DNA of 64,000 nucleotides from JBGPHT01 sp041484525 (GCA_041484525.1 JBGPHT010000020.1:11085-75084); one strand, 5' to 3'. Shown: positions 14,262-23,128, counted from the stretch's first letter. The notes: generated from the sequence alone by a model not told the origin. Numbers and translations are program-made.

Positions 14262-16175
14262 ATGGAACTCGATTCGAAATGTCCAACCGGGCCGATTGAA
14301 ACGCGATGGGACCGCCATCGATTCAATCTCAAGCTGGTGAATCCGGCGAACAAGCGGAAGCATACCATCATCGTGGTGGGGACGGGCCTGGCCGGCGGAT
14401 CGGCCGCGGCTACGCTGGCGGACCTGGGGTACAACGTCAAGTGCTTCTGCTTCCAGGATTCGCCGCGGCGCGCGCACTCGATCGCGGCGCAGGGCGGCAT
14501 CAACGCCGCCAAGAATTATCACAACGACGGCGATAGCGTGCACCGCCTCTTCTACGACACGGTGAAGGGCGGCGATTTCCGCGCGCGCGAATCCAACGTC
14601 TACCGCCTGGCGCAGATTTCGCTCAACATCATCGACCAGTGCGTGGCGCAGGGCGTGCCCTTCGCGCGCGAGTACTCGGGATATCTGGACAACCGGTCGT
14701 TCGGCGGCGCCCAGGTGTCGCGCACCTTCTACGCGCGCGGGCAGACGGGGCAGCAGTTGCTCCTCGGCGCCTACCAGGCGCTCGAACGCCAGATCGGCCG
14801 CGGGCAGGTAAAGATGTTCCCGCGCACCGAGATGCTGGACCTGATCGTGATCGACGGCAAGGCGCGCGGCATCGTGACGCGCGACCTGGTCACGGGCAAG
14901 CTGGAATCGCACCTGGCCGACGCCGTGATGCTCGGCACCGGCGGCTACAGCAACGTTTACTATCTCTCGACCAATGCCAAGGGCTCGAACGCCACCGCCA
15001 TCTGGCGCGCGCACAAGCGGGGCGCGTTGTTCGCCAACCCGTGCTACACCCAGATCCACCCGACCTGCATTCCCGTCTCGGGCGACTACCAGTCGAAGCT
15101 GACGCTGATGAGCGAATCGCTGCGCAACGACGGGCGCGTGTGGGTGCCGCTCAAGAAGGGCGACACGCGGCGGCCCAGTGAGATTCCGGAAGCCGGGCGC
15201 GACTACTATCTGGAGCGACGCTACCCGAGTTTCGGCAACCTGGTGCCGCGCGATGTGGCCTCGCGCAACGCCAAGCTGGTGTGCGACGAGGAGCGCGGCG
15301 TAGGAGAAACCAAGCTCGCGGTCTACCTGGATTTCCGCGACGCCATCCAGCGCCTGGGCAAGCAGACGATCAAAGAGCGCTACGGCAACCTGTTCGACAT
15401 GTACGAGCGCATCACGGGCGAAGATCCGTACGCCGTGCCCATGCGCATCTATCCCGCGATCCACTACACGATGGGCGGGCTGTGGGTGGATTACAACCTG
15501 ATGTCGAACATCCCGGGGCTCTACGTGACGGGCGAGGCGAACTTCTCCGACCACGGGGCCAACCGCCTGGGCGCCAGCGCGTTGATGCAGGGTCTGGCCG
15601 ACGGCTACTTCGTGCTGCCCAACACGATCAACGATTACCTCGCGTCCACGAAACTGGAGAAGGTGGATACGTCGCACCCCGCGGTGCTCGAGGCGGAACA
15701 GCAAGCCACCAGTATCACGCGGCGGCTGCTGGATGCGAAGGGCACGCGGTCGGTGGATTCCTACCATCGCGAGCTGGGAAAGATCATGTGGGATTACTGC
15801 GGCATGTCGCGCACGGCCCAGGGGCTCAAGCAGGCACTGGCGGCGATCCCCGAGCTGCGTGAGAAATTCTGGCGCGACGTGAAGGTGTTGGGGACGGGCG
15901 AAGAACTGAACCAGTCGCTCGAAAAGGCCGGCCGTGTGGCGGACTTCTTCGAACTGGCCGAACTGATATGCATCGACGCGCTCGAGCGTAACGAATCCTG
16001 CGGCGGCCACTTCCGCGAGGAATATCAGACGCCGGAGGGAGAAGCGGCGCGCGACGACGAACGCTACTCGTACGTGGCGGCGTGGGAGTTCCGCGGCGTG
16101 GGTAGCGCGCCCGCGCTGCACAAAGAGCCGCTCACCTTCGAGTACGTTCACCCGGCGCAACGGAGCTACAAGTAA
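14262..16175 (+). CDS. sdhA: Succinate dehydrogenase flavoprotein subunit
   Basis: 637 residues from ATG 14262 (AGGAACG upstream); the frame stays open to 14082 inside sdhC. FAD-binding VVGTGLAGGSAAATLADLG is near the N-terminus. The flavinylated histidine lies in AHSIAAQGGINAA and the active-site region in HTMGG-like YTMGGLWVDYNL and ANRLGASALMQGLADG. It oxidises succinate to fumarate in the TCA cycle at the inner face of the membrane. Its TAA overlaps the sdhB start by one base (TAATG). Confidence 0.95.
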   Translation: MELDSKCPTGPIETRWDRHRFNLKLVNPANKRKHTIIVVGTGLAGGSAAATLADLGYNVKCFCFQDSPRRAHSIAAQGGINAAKNYHNDGDSVHRLFYDTVKGGDFRARESNVYRLAQISLNIIDQCVAQGVPFAREYSGYLDNRSFGGAQVSRTFYARGQTGQQLLLGAYQALERQIGRGQVKMFPRTEMLDLIVIDGKARGIVTRDLVTGKLESHLADAVMLGTGGYSNVYYLSTNAKGSNATAIWRAHKRGALFANPCYTQIHPTCIPVSGDYQSKLTLMSESLRNDGRVWVPLKKGDTRRPSEIPEAGRDYYLERRYPSFGNLVPRDVASRNAKLVCDEERGVGETKLAVYLDFRDAIQRLGKQTIKERYGNLFDMYERITGEDPYAVPMRIYPAIHYTMGGLWVDYNLMSNIPGLYVTGEANFSDHGANRLGASALMQGLADGYFVLPNTINDYLASTKLEKVDTSHPAVLEAEQQATSITRRLLDAKGTRSVDSYHRELGKIMWDYCGMSRTAQGLKQALAAIPELREKFWRDVKVLGTGEELNQSLEKAGRVADFFELAELICIDALERNESCGGHFREEYQTPEGEAARDDERYSYVAAWEFRGVGSAPALHKEPLTFEYVHPAQRSYK

Positions 16176-16936
16176 TGAGAATCGTTCTCCACATCTGGCG
16201 GCAGCGCAACGCGACGGAAAAGGGCCGCATGGTGCGTTACGAGGTTCCGAACGTCAACCAGGAGATGTCGTTCCTGGAGATGCTCGACGTGCTGAATGAG
16301 GACCTGATCGCGAAGGGTGAAGATCCGGTGGCGTTCGACAGCGATTGCCGCGAGGGCATCTGCGGCACCTGCGGCTGCATGGTGAACGGCGTGGCGCACG
16401 GCCATTTGCCGGGGACCACCTTGTGCCAACTCCACATGCGCCACTTTAAGGACGGCGCCGAATTGTACCTGGAGCCGTGGCGGGCGCGCGCGTTTCCCGT
16501 GATCAAGGACTTGGTGGTGGACCGTACAGCTTTCGACCGCTTGATCGCTGCCGGCGGTTTCATATCCGCCTCGACCGGCAGCCCGCCGGACGGTAACACC
16601 ATCCTGATTCCGAAGGAAACCAGCGACCGCTCGATGGACGCGGCCGCCTGTATCGGCTGCGGAGCGTGCGTGGCGATGTGTCCGAACGCATCGGCGTCGC
16701 TGTTCATGGGTGCCAAGATTGCGCACCTCGGCCTGCTGCCGCAAGGTCAGCCGGAGCGCGAGCGGCGCGTGGTGGGCATGGTGGCTCAGGCCAATACGGA
16801 GCTGTTCGGAAGCTGCACCAACATCGGGGAATGCGAAGCCGTCTGTCCCAAGGAGATCAAGCTGGAAACGATCGCGCGCATGAACTGGGACTTCCTGAAA
16901 GCCAATTGGACCGGCCGCGGCGCGCAGGCCGAATAG
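16175..16936 (+). CDS. sdhB: Succinate dehydrogenase iron-sulfur subunit
   Basis: 253 residues. The N-terminal [2Fe-2S] cluster ligands are in DCREGICGTCGCMVNG, and the C-terminal domain has CIGCGACVAMCPNAS and CTNIGECEAVCPKEI for the [4Fe-4S] and [3Fe-4S] clusters. It wires electrons from the SdhA flavin to the SdhC haems and quinone. Translationally coupled to sdhA through a one-base overlap. Last gene of the operon; a convergent PilZ gene follows 7 bases later. Confidence 0.95.
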   Translation: MRIVLHIWRQRNATEKGRMVRYEVPNVNQEMSFLEMLDVLNEDLIAKGEDPVAFDSDCREGICGTCGCMVNGVAHGHLPGTTLCQLHMRHFKDGAELYLEPWRARAFPVIKDLVVDRTAFDRLIAAGGFISASTGSPPDGNTILIPKETSDRSMDAAACIGCGACVAMCPNASASLFMGAKIAHLGLLPQGQPERERRVVGMVAQANTELFGSCTNIGECEAVCPKEIKLETIARMNWDFLKANWTGRGAQAE

Positions 16937-16943
16937 TCCAGCG

Positions 16944-17285
16944 CTATCTCTTCGAACTGGCCAGGAGACGCGCCAGGTCCAGCAGGTGTTGGGGCTTGTA
17001 CGCTTTCTTCGACCACTTGGACGTTTGCGCGAACTCCACGCCGACGAAGTAGCCGATCTCCCGATAGACGCAGTACCGGACGATGCCGCCCAGCCGCTGT
17101 TTGGGAGTCTCCCAGTGGATTTCAACGCCCAGCGCTATGGGTGATTCGAGCTGCAGGCAGGCCCCGGAGTGAGAAATGTCCTCCAGAAGCGCCATAGCCA
17201 GCCGCTTCTTACCGGCCGCCTCCTTCCAGCAGACCTGGATCATGTCCGCGCAAAGCATGCGAGTTTCGATTCGCCGTTCTTGCAT
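16944..17285 (-). CDS. PilZ-domain protein
   Basis: 113 residues, essentially a single PilZ domain. The c-di-GMP binding signature is present: RxxxR (R5-IET-R9) near the start and D-x-S-x-x-G (DISHSG, about residues 36-41), followed by the beta-barrel strands GACLQLESPI and YFVGVEF. It would act as a small cytoplasmic c-di-GMP receptor. The partner is not clear from the neighbours; a PilB/GspE-like ATPase and flagellar genes occur elsewhere in this window. Confidence 0.82.
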   Translation of the reverse strand: MQERRIETRMLCADMIQVCWKEAAGKKRLAMALLEDISHSGACLQLESPIALGVEIHWETPKQRLGGIVRYCVYREIGYFVGVEFAQTSKWSKKAYKPQHLLDLARLLASSKR

Positions 17286-17334
17286 CTGAAATACATATCG
17301 GCGGGCAAGGGCCGATTCTTTACCCCAAGTAGAT

Positions 17335-17572
17335 TCAAAGCAATTCCGCGAGGGATTCGATGCCGATCGATCTCATCAGCGCAACCTCGGAGAGAATGCT
17401 ATGAAGTGTGCCGGTCTTCAGAGGGTTATGCAATGGAATCGTGATCATGTGAACCGGAGGTCCTTCGTGCCGCAGCCTGACGTGGCTTCCCTTTTGACGG
17501 AGCACCACATAACCGAGACGTTCCAAAAGCCCGGATTGCGCGATCTCCTGATACACCTCGTGGCAACTTCAT
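17335..17572 (-). pseudogene. hicA: hicA toxin gene, disrupted by a +1 frameshift
   Basis: The ATG at 17572 overlaps the hicB stop (ATGA). The first frame reads MKLPRGVSGDRAIRAF and then leaves the family; the next frame resumes with ERLGYVVLRQKGSHVRLRH and continues to KTGTLHSILSEVAL. Removing one T from the TTTT run (AAAA at 17525-17528 on the plus strand) restores a normal 78-residue HicA with its catalytic histidine in QKGSH. The 238-base length (79 codons plus one base) agrees. HicA toxins cleave mRNA at ribosomes. It could be a true loss, a base-calling error or, less likely, slippage. Confidence 0.82.
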
Positions 17573-17790
17573 GCCGCTTCGAACGGAATCAATTCGTCCT
17601 TCATGTAGTGCAGTTGTACCAGGCGGGGATGTGCCGCGCCTTCTTCGAAGTGAAGCGATGTTGCCTCGAGAACGTTGGCGCGGAGTTCCTCCCAAGTCTC
17701 GCCTTCCGTGAAGATCGCGTGGCCCAGCGCACGTGCGCAGTAGCCGCCCTCGTCCGCGTCGCGAACCTCGAAGATTAGCTCCATGTCCAT
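17569..17790 (-). CDS. hicB: HicB-family antitoxin
   Basis: 73 residues: MELIFEVRDADEGGYCARAL, then HAIFTEGETWEELRANVLEAT, ending KDELIPFEAA. This is the short HicB partial-RNase-H-like domain that binds and neutralises HicA. There is no clear C-terminal DNA-binding domain, as in other short HicB proteins. The order hicB then hicA with an ATGA overlap is normal for a type II module. The antitoxin frame is intact, in contrast to the toxin. Confidence 0.85.
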   Translation of the reverse strand: MDMELIFEVRDADEGGYCARALGHAIFTEGETWEELRANVLEATSLHFEEGAAHPRLVQLHYMKDELIPFEAA

Positions 17791-17841
17791 AGAATACCTG
17801 AGGCGCCAACCCCACGACGCAACCGCTCCCAGTCCTCCCTT

Positions 17842-19029
17842 CTACCGATGCGCCGTCGCCGCCGCACTCCAACGCGCCGACACCTTTTTGATCCGCTCCA
17901 CGGCTTCCATCAGGTTCTCCATCGAGTTGGCGTAGCTGAAGCGGATGTAGCCCTTCCCGTAGCCGCCGAAACAGCCGCCGTCCAGGCAGGAGACTCCAGC
18001 TTCGTTCAACAGCAGGTCCGCCAGTTGCTTCGAATCCATGCCAGTGCCGGTGACGTTCGGGAACGCATAGAACGCGCCGCCGGGCAGGGCGCAACGGAAA
18101 CCTGGGATCTCGTTCAGACCTTTCACAACGGCGTCGCGACGGCGCCGGAACTCCGCCACCATATCGCGGACGCAGTCCTGCGGGCCGTCGACAGCAGCGA
18201 TGCCGGCACGCTGCGTGAAGCTCGCGGTGCAGGAGTTGGAATTGACCATCAGTTTGGTCACGGCGTCCACCAGCCATTCGGGCATGACGCCGTATCCCAT
18301 GCGCCAGCCGGTCATCGCATAAGTCTTCGAAAAGCCATCGAGGATGATCGTCTTTTCCAGCATGCCGGGGAACGAGGCGATCGAGACTGGCGCCTCGCCG
18401 TAGCTGATCTGGGAGTAGATCTCGTCGCTCAGCACCATCACGTCGCGATCGCGCAGCATGTCGGCGATGGCCCTCAGATCGTCGCGCGGGATCACGCCGC
18501 CGGTCGGATTCTCGGGCGAGTTCAGGATCACCATTTTGGTCTTGCCAGAGAGGCGGTCGCGGAACAGATCGAGGTCGAACGAGAAACCGCGGTCTTCCAT
18601 CAGCGGCATCGGCACTGGCCTGGCGCCGAGGAAACCGATCATCGATTCGTAGATGGGGAATCCAGGGTCGGGATAGATCACCTCATCGCCCGGCTCGAGC
18701 AGCGCCAGCATGGGGAAAAAGATGATAGGTTTGCCGCCCGGCACAACCGACACATGCTGCGGGCCCACCTGGATATTCCGCGTGCGGCTGACGTGGCCGG
18801 CGATGGCCTCGCGCAGCTCCGGCATTCCCTGCGGCGGACCGTAATGCGTCCAGCCTTCGTCGAGTGCCTTCTTGGCCGCTTCCACGATGTGCGGCGGCGT
18901 GGGAAAATCCGGTTCGCCGATTTCCAGGTGGATGATGCTGCGTCCCTGCGCTTCAAGGGCACGCGCGCGGACCAGAACATCGAAGGCGGATTCCACCCCG
19001 ATGCGGCTCATTCGCTCTGCCAGTTTCAT
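17842..19029 (-). CDS. PLP-dependent aminotransferase class I/II
   Basis: 395 residues from ATG 19029; the frame is open to 19143, but that part lies in the next gene. Fold-type I aminotransferase features: IHLEIGEPDFPTPPHI, PPQGMPELREAIA, NSPENPTGGVI, DEIYSQISYGEA and the PLP-lysine motif DGFSKTYAMTGWRMGYGV. The final domain carries a conserved arginine in KGYIRFSYANSMENL. Substrate is uncertain; aspartate- or alanine-type transamination is typical. It is distinct from the paralogue at 44783. Confidence 0.88.
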   Translation of the reverse strand: MKLAERMSRIGVESAFDVLVRARALEAQGRSIIHLEIGEPDFPTPPHIVEAAKKALDEGWTHYGPPQGMPELREAIAGHVSRTRNIQVGPQHVSVVPGGKPIIFFPMLALLEPGDEVIYPDPGFPIYESMIGFLGARPVPMPLMEDRGFSFDLDLFRDRLSGKTKMVILNSPENPTGGVIPRDDLRAIADMLRDRDVMVLSDEIYSQISYGEAPVSIASFPGMLEKTIILDGFSKTYAMTGWRMGYGVMPEWLVDAVTKLMVNSNSCTASFTQRAGIAAVDGPQDCVRDMVAEFRRRRDAVVKGLNEIPGFRCALPGGAFYAFPNVTGTGMDSKQLADLLLNEAGVSCLDGGCFGGYGKGYIRFSYANSMENLMEAVERIKKVSARWSAAATAHR

Positions 19030-19033
19030 GTGA

Positions 19034-19240
19034 TTATGCTTTCCGGAAAAATGGCACGCCGTCGCGCTGTTCGACTTCGACCACGCGGTCGTCGATGGCG
19101 ACACGCTCGCCCAGGATGCGGCCGGTGACGCGGCCGCCGCCATCCAGGGTCACGATCGAAGTCTGGTAAGGCACATCCTTGATGAACGCCTCGGGCGCCG
19201 AATAGATCACGGTTTCGGTGTAAACAATGCCGGTCCTCAT
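19034..19240 (-). CDS. Small OB-fold (DUF35-type) partner of the thiolase
   Basis: 68 residues: MRTGIVYTETVIYSAPEAF, YQTSIVTLDGGGRVTGRIL, ending DGVPFFRKA. This matches the OB-fold half of DUF35/ChsH2-like proteins that pair with SCP-x type thiolases and acyl-CoA enzymes. The zinc-ribbon half normally present at the N-terminus is missing. The ATG overlaps the thiolase stop by four bases (ATGA), supporting a stable complex of the two products. Confidence 0.7.
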   Translation of the reverse strand: MRTGIVYTETVIYSAPEAFIKDVPYQTSIVTLDGGGRVTGRILGERVAIDDRVVEVEQRDGVPFFRKA

Positions 19241-20397
19241 GCCGCCCCCAGAATGCTCACTACGCAGGTGGCGCCGGAGCCGCCCAGGTTTTCGGCCAGT
19301 CCCAGCGAATGGCGCGCGACCTGCCGTTCGCCGGCTTCGCCTCGCATCTGCTGCACCAGGTCGCAGATCTGCGCCACGCCGGTGGCTCCGACCGGGTGGC
19401 CTTTGGATTTCAGCCCGCCGCTCGTATTGATCGGCCGCGCGCCTTTGAGCCCGGTGCAACCGGCGGCTGTATAAGGTCCACCCTCGCCGCGCTTCGCGAA
19501 GCCCAGGTCTTCCAGCGCGATGATCTCGGCGATGGTGAAACAGTCATGCAGTTCGGCGAATTCGATGTCGCCGGCGGCGAACCTGGCCATTTGAAAGGCC
19601 TTCTCGCCGGCGCGGCGCACGGCGGGAAAGGTGGTGATGTCGGCCTTCTGATCGAGCGCGACGTAATCCGACGCCTGCGCGATCCCGAGCACGCGCACGG
19701 CCTTCGACGTGAACTCGTGCGCGCGATCGAGAGGCGCCAGGATGACGGCGGCGGCTCCGTCCGAGATCAGCGAGCAATCGTAAATGTTGAGCGGGTCAGC
19801 GATCGGTTTGCCGTTCATCGCCTGCTCGAGCGTGATCGCCTTGCGCATGTGCGCGTCGGGATTGAGCGCGCCCGCCAGGTGGTTCTTCACCGCGACAGCG
19901 GACAGTTGCTCCCGGGTAGTTCCGAAATCGTGCATGTGGCGCCGCGCGATCATGGCGAAGAGCGACGCGAAAGTATTTCCGGCGCGCATTTCGCCCGAGC
20001 AATCGCCCGCCTCGGCCAGGATCTCGCTCACGCGCGGCGTGGACTGCGAGGTCATTTTCTCGACGCCCACCACCATCACGATGTCGTAGACTCCGGCGGC
20101 GACTTCGGTCCATGCGTGGAAAAACGCCGATCCGCCGGAGGCACACGCAGCTTCGATACGCGTCGAAGGAACGCCGTGGACGCCGAGGGCGGTGGAAACG
20201 TAAGGCGCGAGATGGTTCTGGCCGACGAACGCAGGTCCAGCGAAGTTGCCGAGGTAGAAGGATTCGATTTGCGCAGGCACCACACCGGCGTTGTGGAGAG
20301 CTTTTTGGCCGGCCTCGACGGAGAGGGTCCGGAGGTCCCGGTCGGGAAAGGCGCCAAAGGCAGTCTTGCCTGCGCCGATCACCGCAACAGGTCTCAT
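19237..20397 (-). CDS. Thiolase family protein (SCP-x / acetyl-CoA acetyltransferase-like)
   Basis: 386 residues from ATG 20397. The nucleophilic cysteine is in IEAACASGGSAFFHAW, the histidine in ELHDCFTIAEI, and the C-terminal motif is NTSGGLKSKGHPVGATGVAQ. The HDCF motif together with a DUF35-type partner places it in the non-specific lipid-transfer/SCP-x thiolase branch rather than classical biosynthetic thiolases. It would act on acyl-CoA chains in lipid or sterol-like metabolism. Coupled to the OB-fold gene downstream. Confidence 0.85.
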   Translation of the reverse strand: MRPVAVIGAGKTAFGAFPDRDLRTLSVEAGQKALHNAGVVPAQIESFYLGNFAGPAFVGQNHLAPYVSTALGVHGVPSTRIEAACASGGSAFFHAWTEVAAGVYDIVMVVGVEKMTSQSTPRVSEILAEAGDCSGEMRAGNTFASLFAMIARRHMHDFGTTREQLSAVAVKNHLAGALNPDAHMRKAITLEQAMNGKPIADPLNIYDCSLISDGAAAVILAPLDRAHEFTSKAVRVLGIAQASDYVALDQKADITTFPAVRRAGEKAFQMARFAAGDIEFAELHDCFTIAEIIALEDLGFAKRGEGGPYTAAGCTGLKGARPINTSGGLKSKGHPVGATGVAQICDLVQQMRGEAGERQVARHSLGLAENLGGSGATCVVSILGAA

Positions 20398-20407
20398 ATT
20401 CTTAAGC

Positions 20408-20626
20408 TTAACATCCGTCCCCGCAGGTCGAATGCGGCTGCGATCCCCCAAACACACCGGCCAGACACCTGGTCTCGAGAGCGAATCTTAGGCACCGGCT
20501 GCCCTCGGCGGGCACGATACGGGCTTCGCACAGAACGTTCACCTTCTTCACAGGTATCTTGAATTTCTGCAACTGAGCGATGCGCAAATCCTCTTTGTCC
20601 GGCTGCGTGACTTGTCTGATTCGCAT
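20408..20626 (-). CDS. Possible small hypothetical protein
   Basis: A 72-residue open frame ending 11 bases before the thiolase start on the same strand. The sequence (MRIRQVTQPDKEDLRIAQLQ, VNVLCEARIVPAEGS) is not obviously a shadow, because nothing else is coded here. There is no recognisable motif, no strong ribosome binding site and a cysteine-ending tail. It may equally be leader DNA of the thiolase operon. Confidence 0.3.
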   Translation of the reverse strand: MRIRQVTQPDKEDLRIAQLQKFKIPVKKVNVLCEARIVPAEGSRCLRFALETRCLAGVFGGSQPHSTCGDGC

Positions 20627-20771
20627 TTCGAGACACTATCACGCGCTTCCCGACTGCCGTAAACAGTAGGGGGTGGGGCAGGTCCTGGACCCCCCTGCTA
20701 AAATGAGCCTAGCGGAAGTACCGTTTTTTGTTTCCACGTTTTCCTGGTCCTGCCGTCATCTTAGATAGGAC

Positions 20772-21320
20772 GTGGGAACGATATTTTACAGTCAGATGAG
20801 CGAAGTCATCGAGCCGGGCCTGGAGCTACTGGAGCGGCAGAATCGCTTTGTTTCCGAGCACTTACGCCGGATCTTCGTCCAAATTTACCGCATTGTCGAG
20901 AATGTCGCGGACGCCCAGGATCTGACGCAGGAAGCCTTCATCAAGGCGCTCCAGCACCAGGAACAGCTCAAAGACGAGCAAAAGGCCGCTCACTGGCTCT
21001 CCCGGATTGCGACCAACACGGCTATCGATTTTCTGCGCCGGAGCGGCCGTACGGTTCATTGCGAGATCGAAGACACTTACGAGAGCGGCGGGGAAAGTCC
21101 GGAACAGATCCTGCTGCGGAGCGAGCATCGGGAGTACATCGAGGATGGCCTGCGGTTGTTGAGCGCGCGCGAACGGGCGGCCCTGATGCTGCGCGACGTG
21201 GAAGGCGTGCCCGCGGAAGAAGTGGCGAAACGGCTGGGGTGTTCCAAGGCGACGGTGCGTTCGCATATTGCGAACGCGCGCACCAAACTCCGCCGGTACA
21301 TGGAAAGAAGGAAGCGGTAG
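20772..21320 (+). CDS. ECF-type RNA polymerase sigma factor
   Basis: 182 residues from GTG 20772; an ATG at 20796 (MSEVIEPGLELLERQ) is an equally possible start. Region 2: IVENVADAQDLTQEAFIKAL and AAHWLSRIATNTAIDFLRRS. Region 4: LLSARERAALMLRDVEG and the helix-turn-helix EEVAKRLGCSKATVRSHIAN. First gene of a three-gene operon with a zinc-finger anti-sigma factor and an exported protein. The upstream stretch contains a G-rich/C-rich dyad (20669-20696) of unknown meaning. Confidence 0.88.
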   Translation: MGTIFYSQMSEVIEPGLELLERQNRFVSEHLRRIFVQIYRIVENVADAQDLTQEAFIKALQHQEQLKDEQKAAHWLSRIATNTAIDFLRRSGRTVHCEIEDTYESGGESPEQILLRSEHREYIEDGLRLLSARERAALMLRDVEGVPAEEVAKRLGCSKATVRSHIANARTKLRRYMERRKR

Positions 21321-21324
21321 CAAG

Positions 21325-21891
21325 ATGAAACACCCGAGTCAGGCAACCTTGGCGTTGCACGCGGGCGGGGACCTTGGGCCGATCGCCCGATGGCGCACCG
21401 AGCGCCATCTCACCCGTTGCGAGCGCTGCCGGGAAGAGGTCGCGGCGTTCGAGACGGTACGGGACATGCTCCCCGGCCTCGCCCAGATCCCCGAAATCCC
21501 GTGGAACCGGCTGGCCGCCGAAATGAAGGCCAATATCCGTCTTGGCCTGGCGGCCGGCGAATGCGTCCGCGGTACTTTGCCGCTGCGCGATACTCCCCTG
21601 TTCACCGGCGCGCGCGCCGCCGTGGCCTTCGCCAGCATTCTGGCGCTGATGGCCACCAGCTTCATCTTGGAACGTCCCGTGCCGCAGTTGGCGAAGGATG
21701 AGCGGCCGATGGCGCAGGCCACCGGCAATGGAATCGAAGTCAGTGGAAATGGACAGACGCTGCGCTTGATGCACCCGGGCGGCGGCGATGTCGACGTAAC
21801 TTTCTCAGTGGGTGCGCAAGGAACGGTCGGCGCCCGTTATACGGATCCCAAGACGGGCTACATGACCATCAACAGGGTTTATGCGGAGTAA
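21325..21891 (+). CDS. Membrane anti-sigma factor
   Basis: 188 residues from ATG 21325, 5 bases after the sigma stop. The N-terminal motif HLTRCERC (H-x3-C-x2-C, about residues 29-36) is the zinc-finger anti-sigma signature. One membrane helix lies at about residues 93-112 (AAVAFASILALMATSFIL). The periplasmic C-terminus is short and includes SGNGQTLRLMHPGGGDVDV, which resembles a beta hairpin. Predicted to control the preceding sigma factor. Confidence 0.8.
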   Translation: MKHPSQATLALHAGGDLGPIARWRTERHLTRCERCREEVAAFETVRDMLPGLAQIPEIPWNRLAAEMKANIRLGLAAGECVRGTLPLRDTPLFTGARAAVAFASILALMATSFILERPVPQLAKDERPMAQATGNGIEVSGNGQTLRLMHPGGGDVDVTFSVGAQGTVGARYTDPKTGYMTINRVYAE

Positions 21892-21895
21892 AGCG

Positions 21896-23026
21896 GTGAT
21901 GCGGCTTTCGATAGTCGGTCTGTTGGGAGTGGCCAGTTTGCTGGCACAGGACGCACCGCTTCCCAGCAGTTCGATCGCGATCAATTTTCCGAAGGATTCG
22001 CCCGTGAGCGTGCTGCAGGTGCAGACCGGCGAATCGCGTGCCACGGCGCGCGGCGCGGCGCTGGTGCTCGACCTGCACATGGCGCTTTCGCTGCGCAACA
22101 GCAGTTCCAACCGCATCCACGGCGTGACGCTGCGTGTGTTCTCGCAGGAAGTGACGATGGGCGGCAAGGCTTCGGTCTCCATCCCCAGCCTGGACATCGC
22201 GCCCTTCGAAGCCTTCCCGGTGCGCATCGACGTGCAGCTCGTGCGCCCCACGCAGGTGGCCGGCGGCCCGCTCGTCGAAGTGAATCTGGATGGCGTCCTG
22301 TTCCAGGATCTCTCGTTCTTCGGTCCTGACCGGCTCAACTCGCGCCGCACCATGACCGCCTGGGAACTGGAGGCGCAGCGCGACCGCACGTATTACAAGC
22401 GCGTGCTGGCGCAGGGCGGCAAGTTCGGATTGCAGCAGCAAGCGCTGCAGAGTATCGCGCGGCAGGCGCAACTGCCCCAGGTGGGCGTACGGGTCAGGCA
22501 CGGCCAGGCGGTGACGTCGGCGGCGATGCCGGCGGGCGAGCGTACCGCGCAATTCGCGTTCCTGAAGTTCCCCGATTCACCGGTCGATCCGGTAGATGGA
22601 TGGGCGCAGCTTTCCGGCAATGAAGTGCGCTCGCCGCGCATCCAGGTGATCAACAAATCCAACAAGCCGGTGAAGTACGTGGAGTTCGGATGGCTGGTAC
22701 GCGACCGCAGCGGCGAGCAGTTTGTGGCTACGCTGCCATCGGCGGACGCCGATCTGCTGCTCCCGCCCGGCAGGACCGGCCGCGTGCTGCAGGAGACGGC
22801 TTTGCAATTCGAGCGCTCCGGCCAGCCGCTGAATATCCAGAGCATGACCGGCTTCGTCAGCCAGGTGGAATTCGCCGACGGCAAGGTGTGGGTCCCCAAC
22901 CGCCAGAGCCTCGAAAACACGACACTGCTGAACGTGATGGCCCCGTCCGCCGAAGAGCAGCGCCTGACCGACATCTACCGCAAGAGGGGCTTGGATGCTC
23001 TAATCGCGGAGCTGGGTAAGTTCTAA
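21896..23026 (+). CDS. Exported protein of the ECF operon, unknown
   Basis: About 376 residues. Starts at GTG 21896 or ATG 21899 both fit a GGAG at 21885-21888; the frame also opens at 21881 inside the previous gene. The signal peptide MRLSIVGLLGVASLLAQ is followed by two beta-type domains: ALVLDLHMALSLRNSSSNRI and VINKSNKPVKYVEFGWLVRD, both like domains that bind or present peptide edges. No known family. It may sense or transmit the signal for the upstream sigma system, which is inferred from co-location. Confidence 0.7.
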   Translation: MMRLSIVGLLGVASLLAQDAPLPSSSIAINFPKDSPVSVLQVQTGESRATARGAALVLDLHMALSLRNSSSNRIHGVTLRVFSQEVTMGGKASVSIPSLDIAPFEAFPVRIDVQLVRPTQVAGGPLVEVNLDGVLFQDLSFFGPDRLNSRRTMTAWELEAQRDRTYYKRVLAQGGKFGLQQQALQSIARQAQLPQVGVRVRHGQAVTSAAMPAGERTAQFAFLKFPDSPVDPVDGWAQLSGNEVRSPRIQVINKSNKPVKYVEFGWLVRDRSGEQFVATLPSADADLLLPPGRTGRVLQETALQFERSGQPLNIQSMTGFVSQVEFADGKVWVPNRQSLENTTLLNVMAPSAEEQRLTDIYRKRGLDALIAELGKF

Positions 23027-23128
23027 AATCTTCACAGCCGAGACGCCGGGATCGCCGAGAAAAATGCAAGGCCCTTGTCTTAATGTTTTTGTGTTCTCAG
23101 CGGTCTCGGCGTCTCGGCGGTGAAGATT
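23027..23128. repeat. Dispersed palindromic repeat, copy 1
   Basis: Two long inverted arms built from CGCCGAGA units, left arm starting AATCTTCACAGCCGAGACG and right arm ending GCGTCTCGGCGGTGAAGATT, separated by about 40 AT-richer bases. It fills the gap between two convergent genes (stop codons at 23026 and 23145) and would fold into a long RNA hairpin on either strand, so it could act as a bidirectional terminator. The same arms recur at 30169, 32631 and 58643. Confidence 0.85.

Noticed and set aside
14244..16160. A 638-codon minus-strand frame opposite sdhA
   Set aside because: Complete antisense overlap with a clear sdhA; histidine/arginine-rich shadow.
17335..17572. Programmed frameshifting to express hicA
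   Set aside because: There is no slippery heptamer or downstream structure that I can recognise; an indel is simpler.
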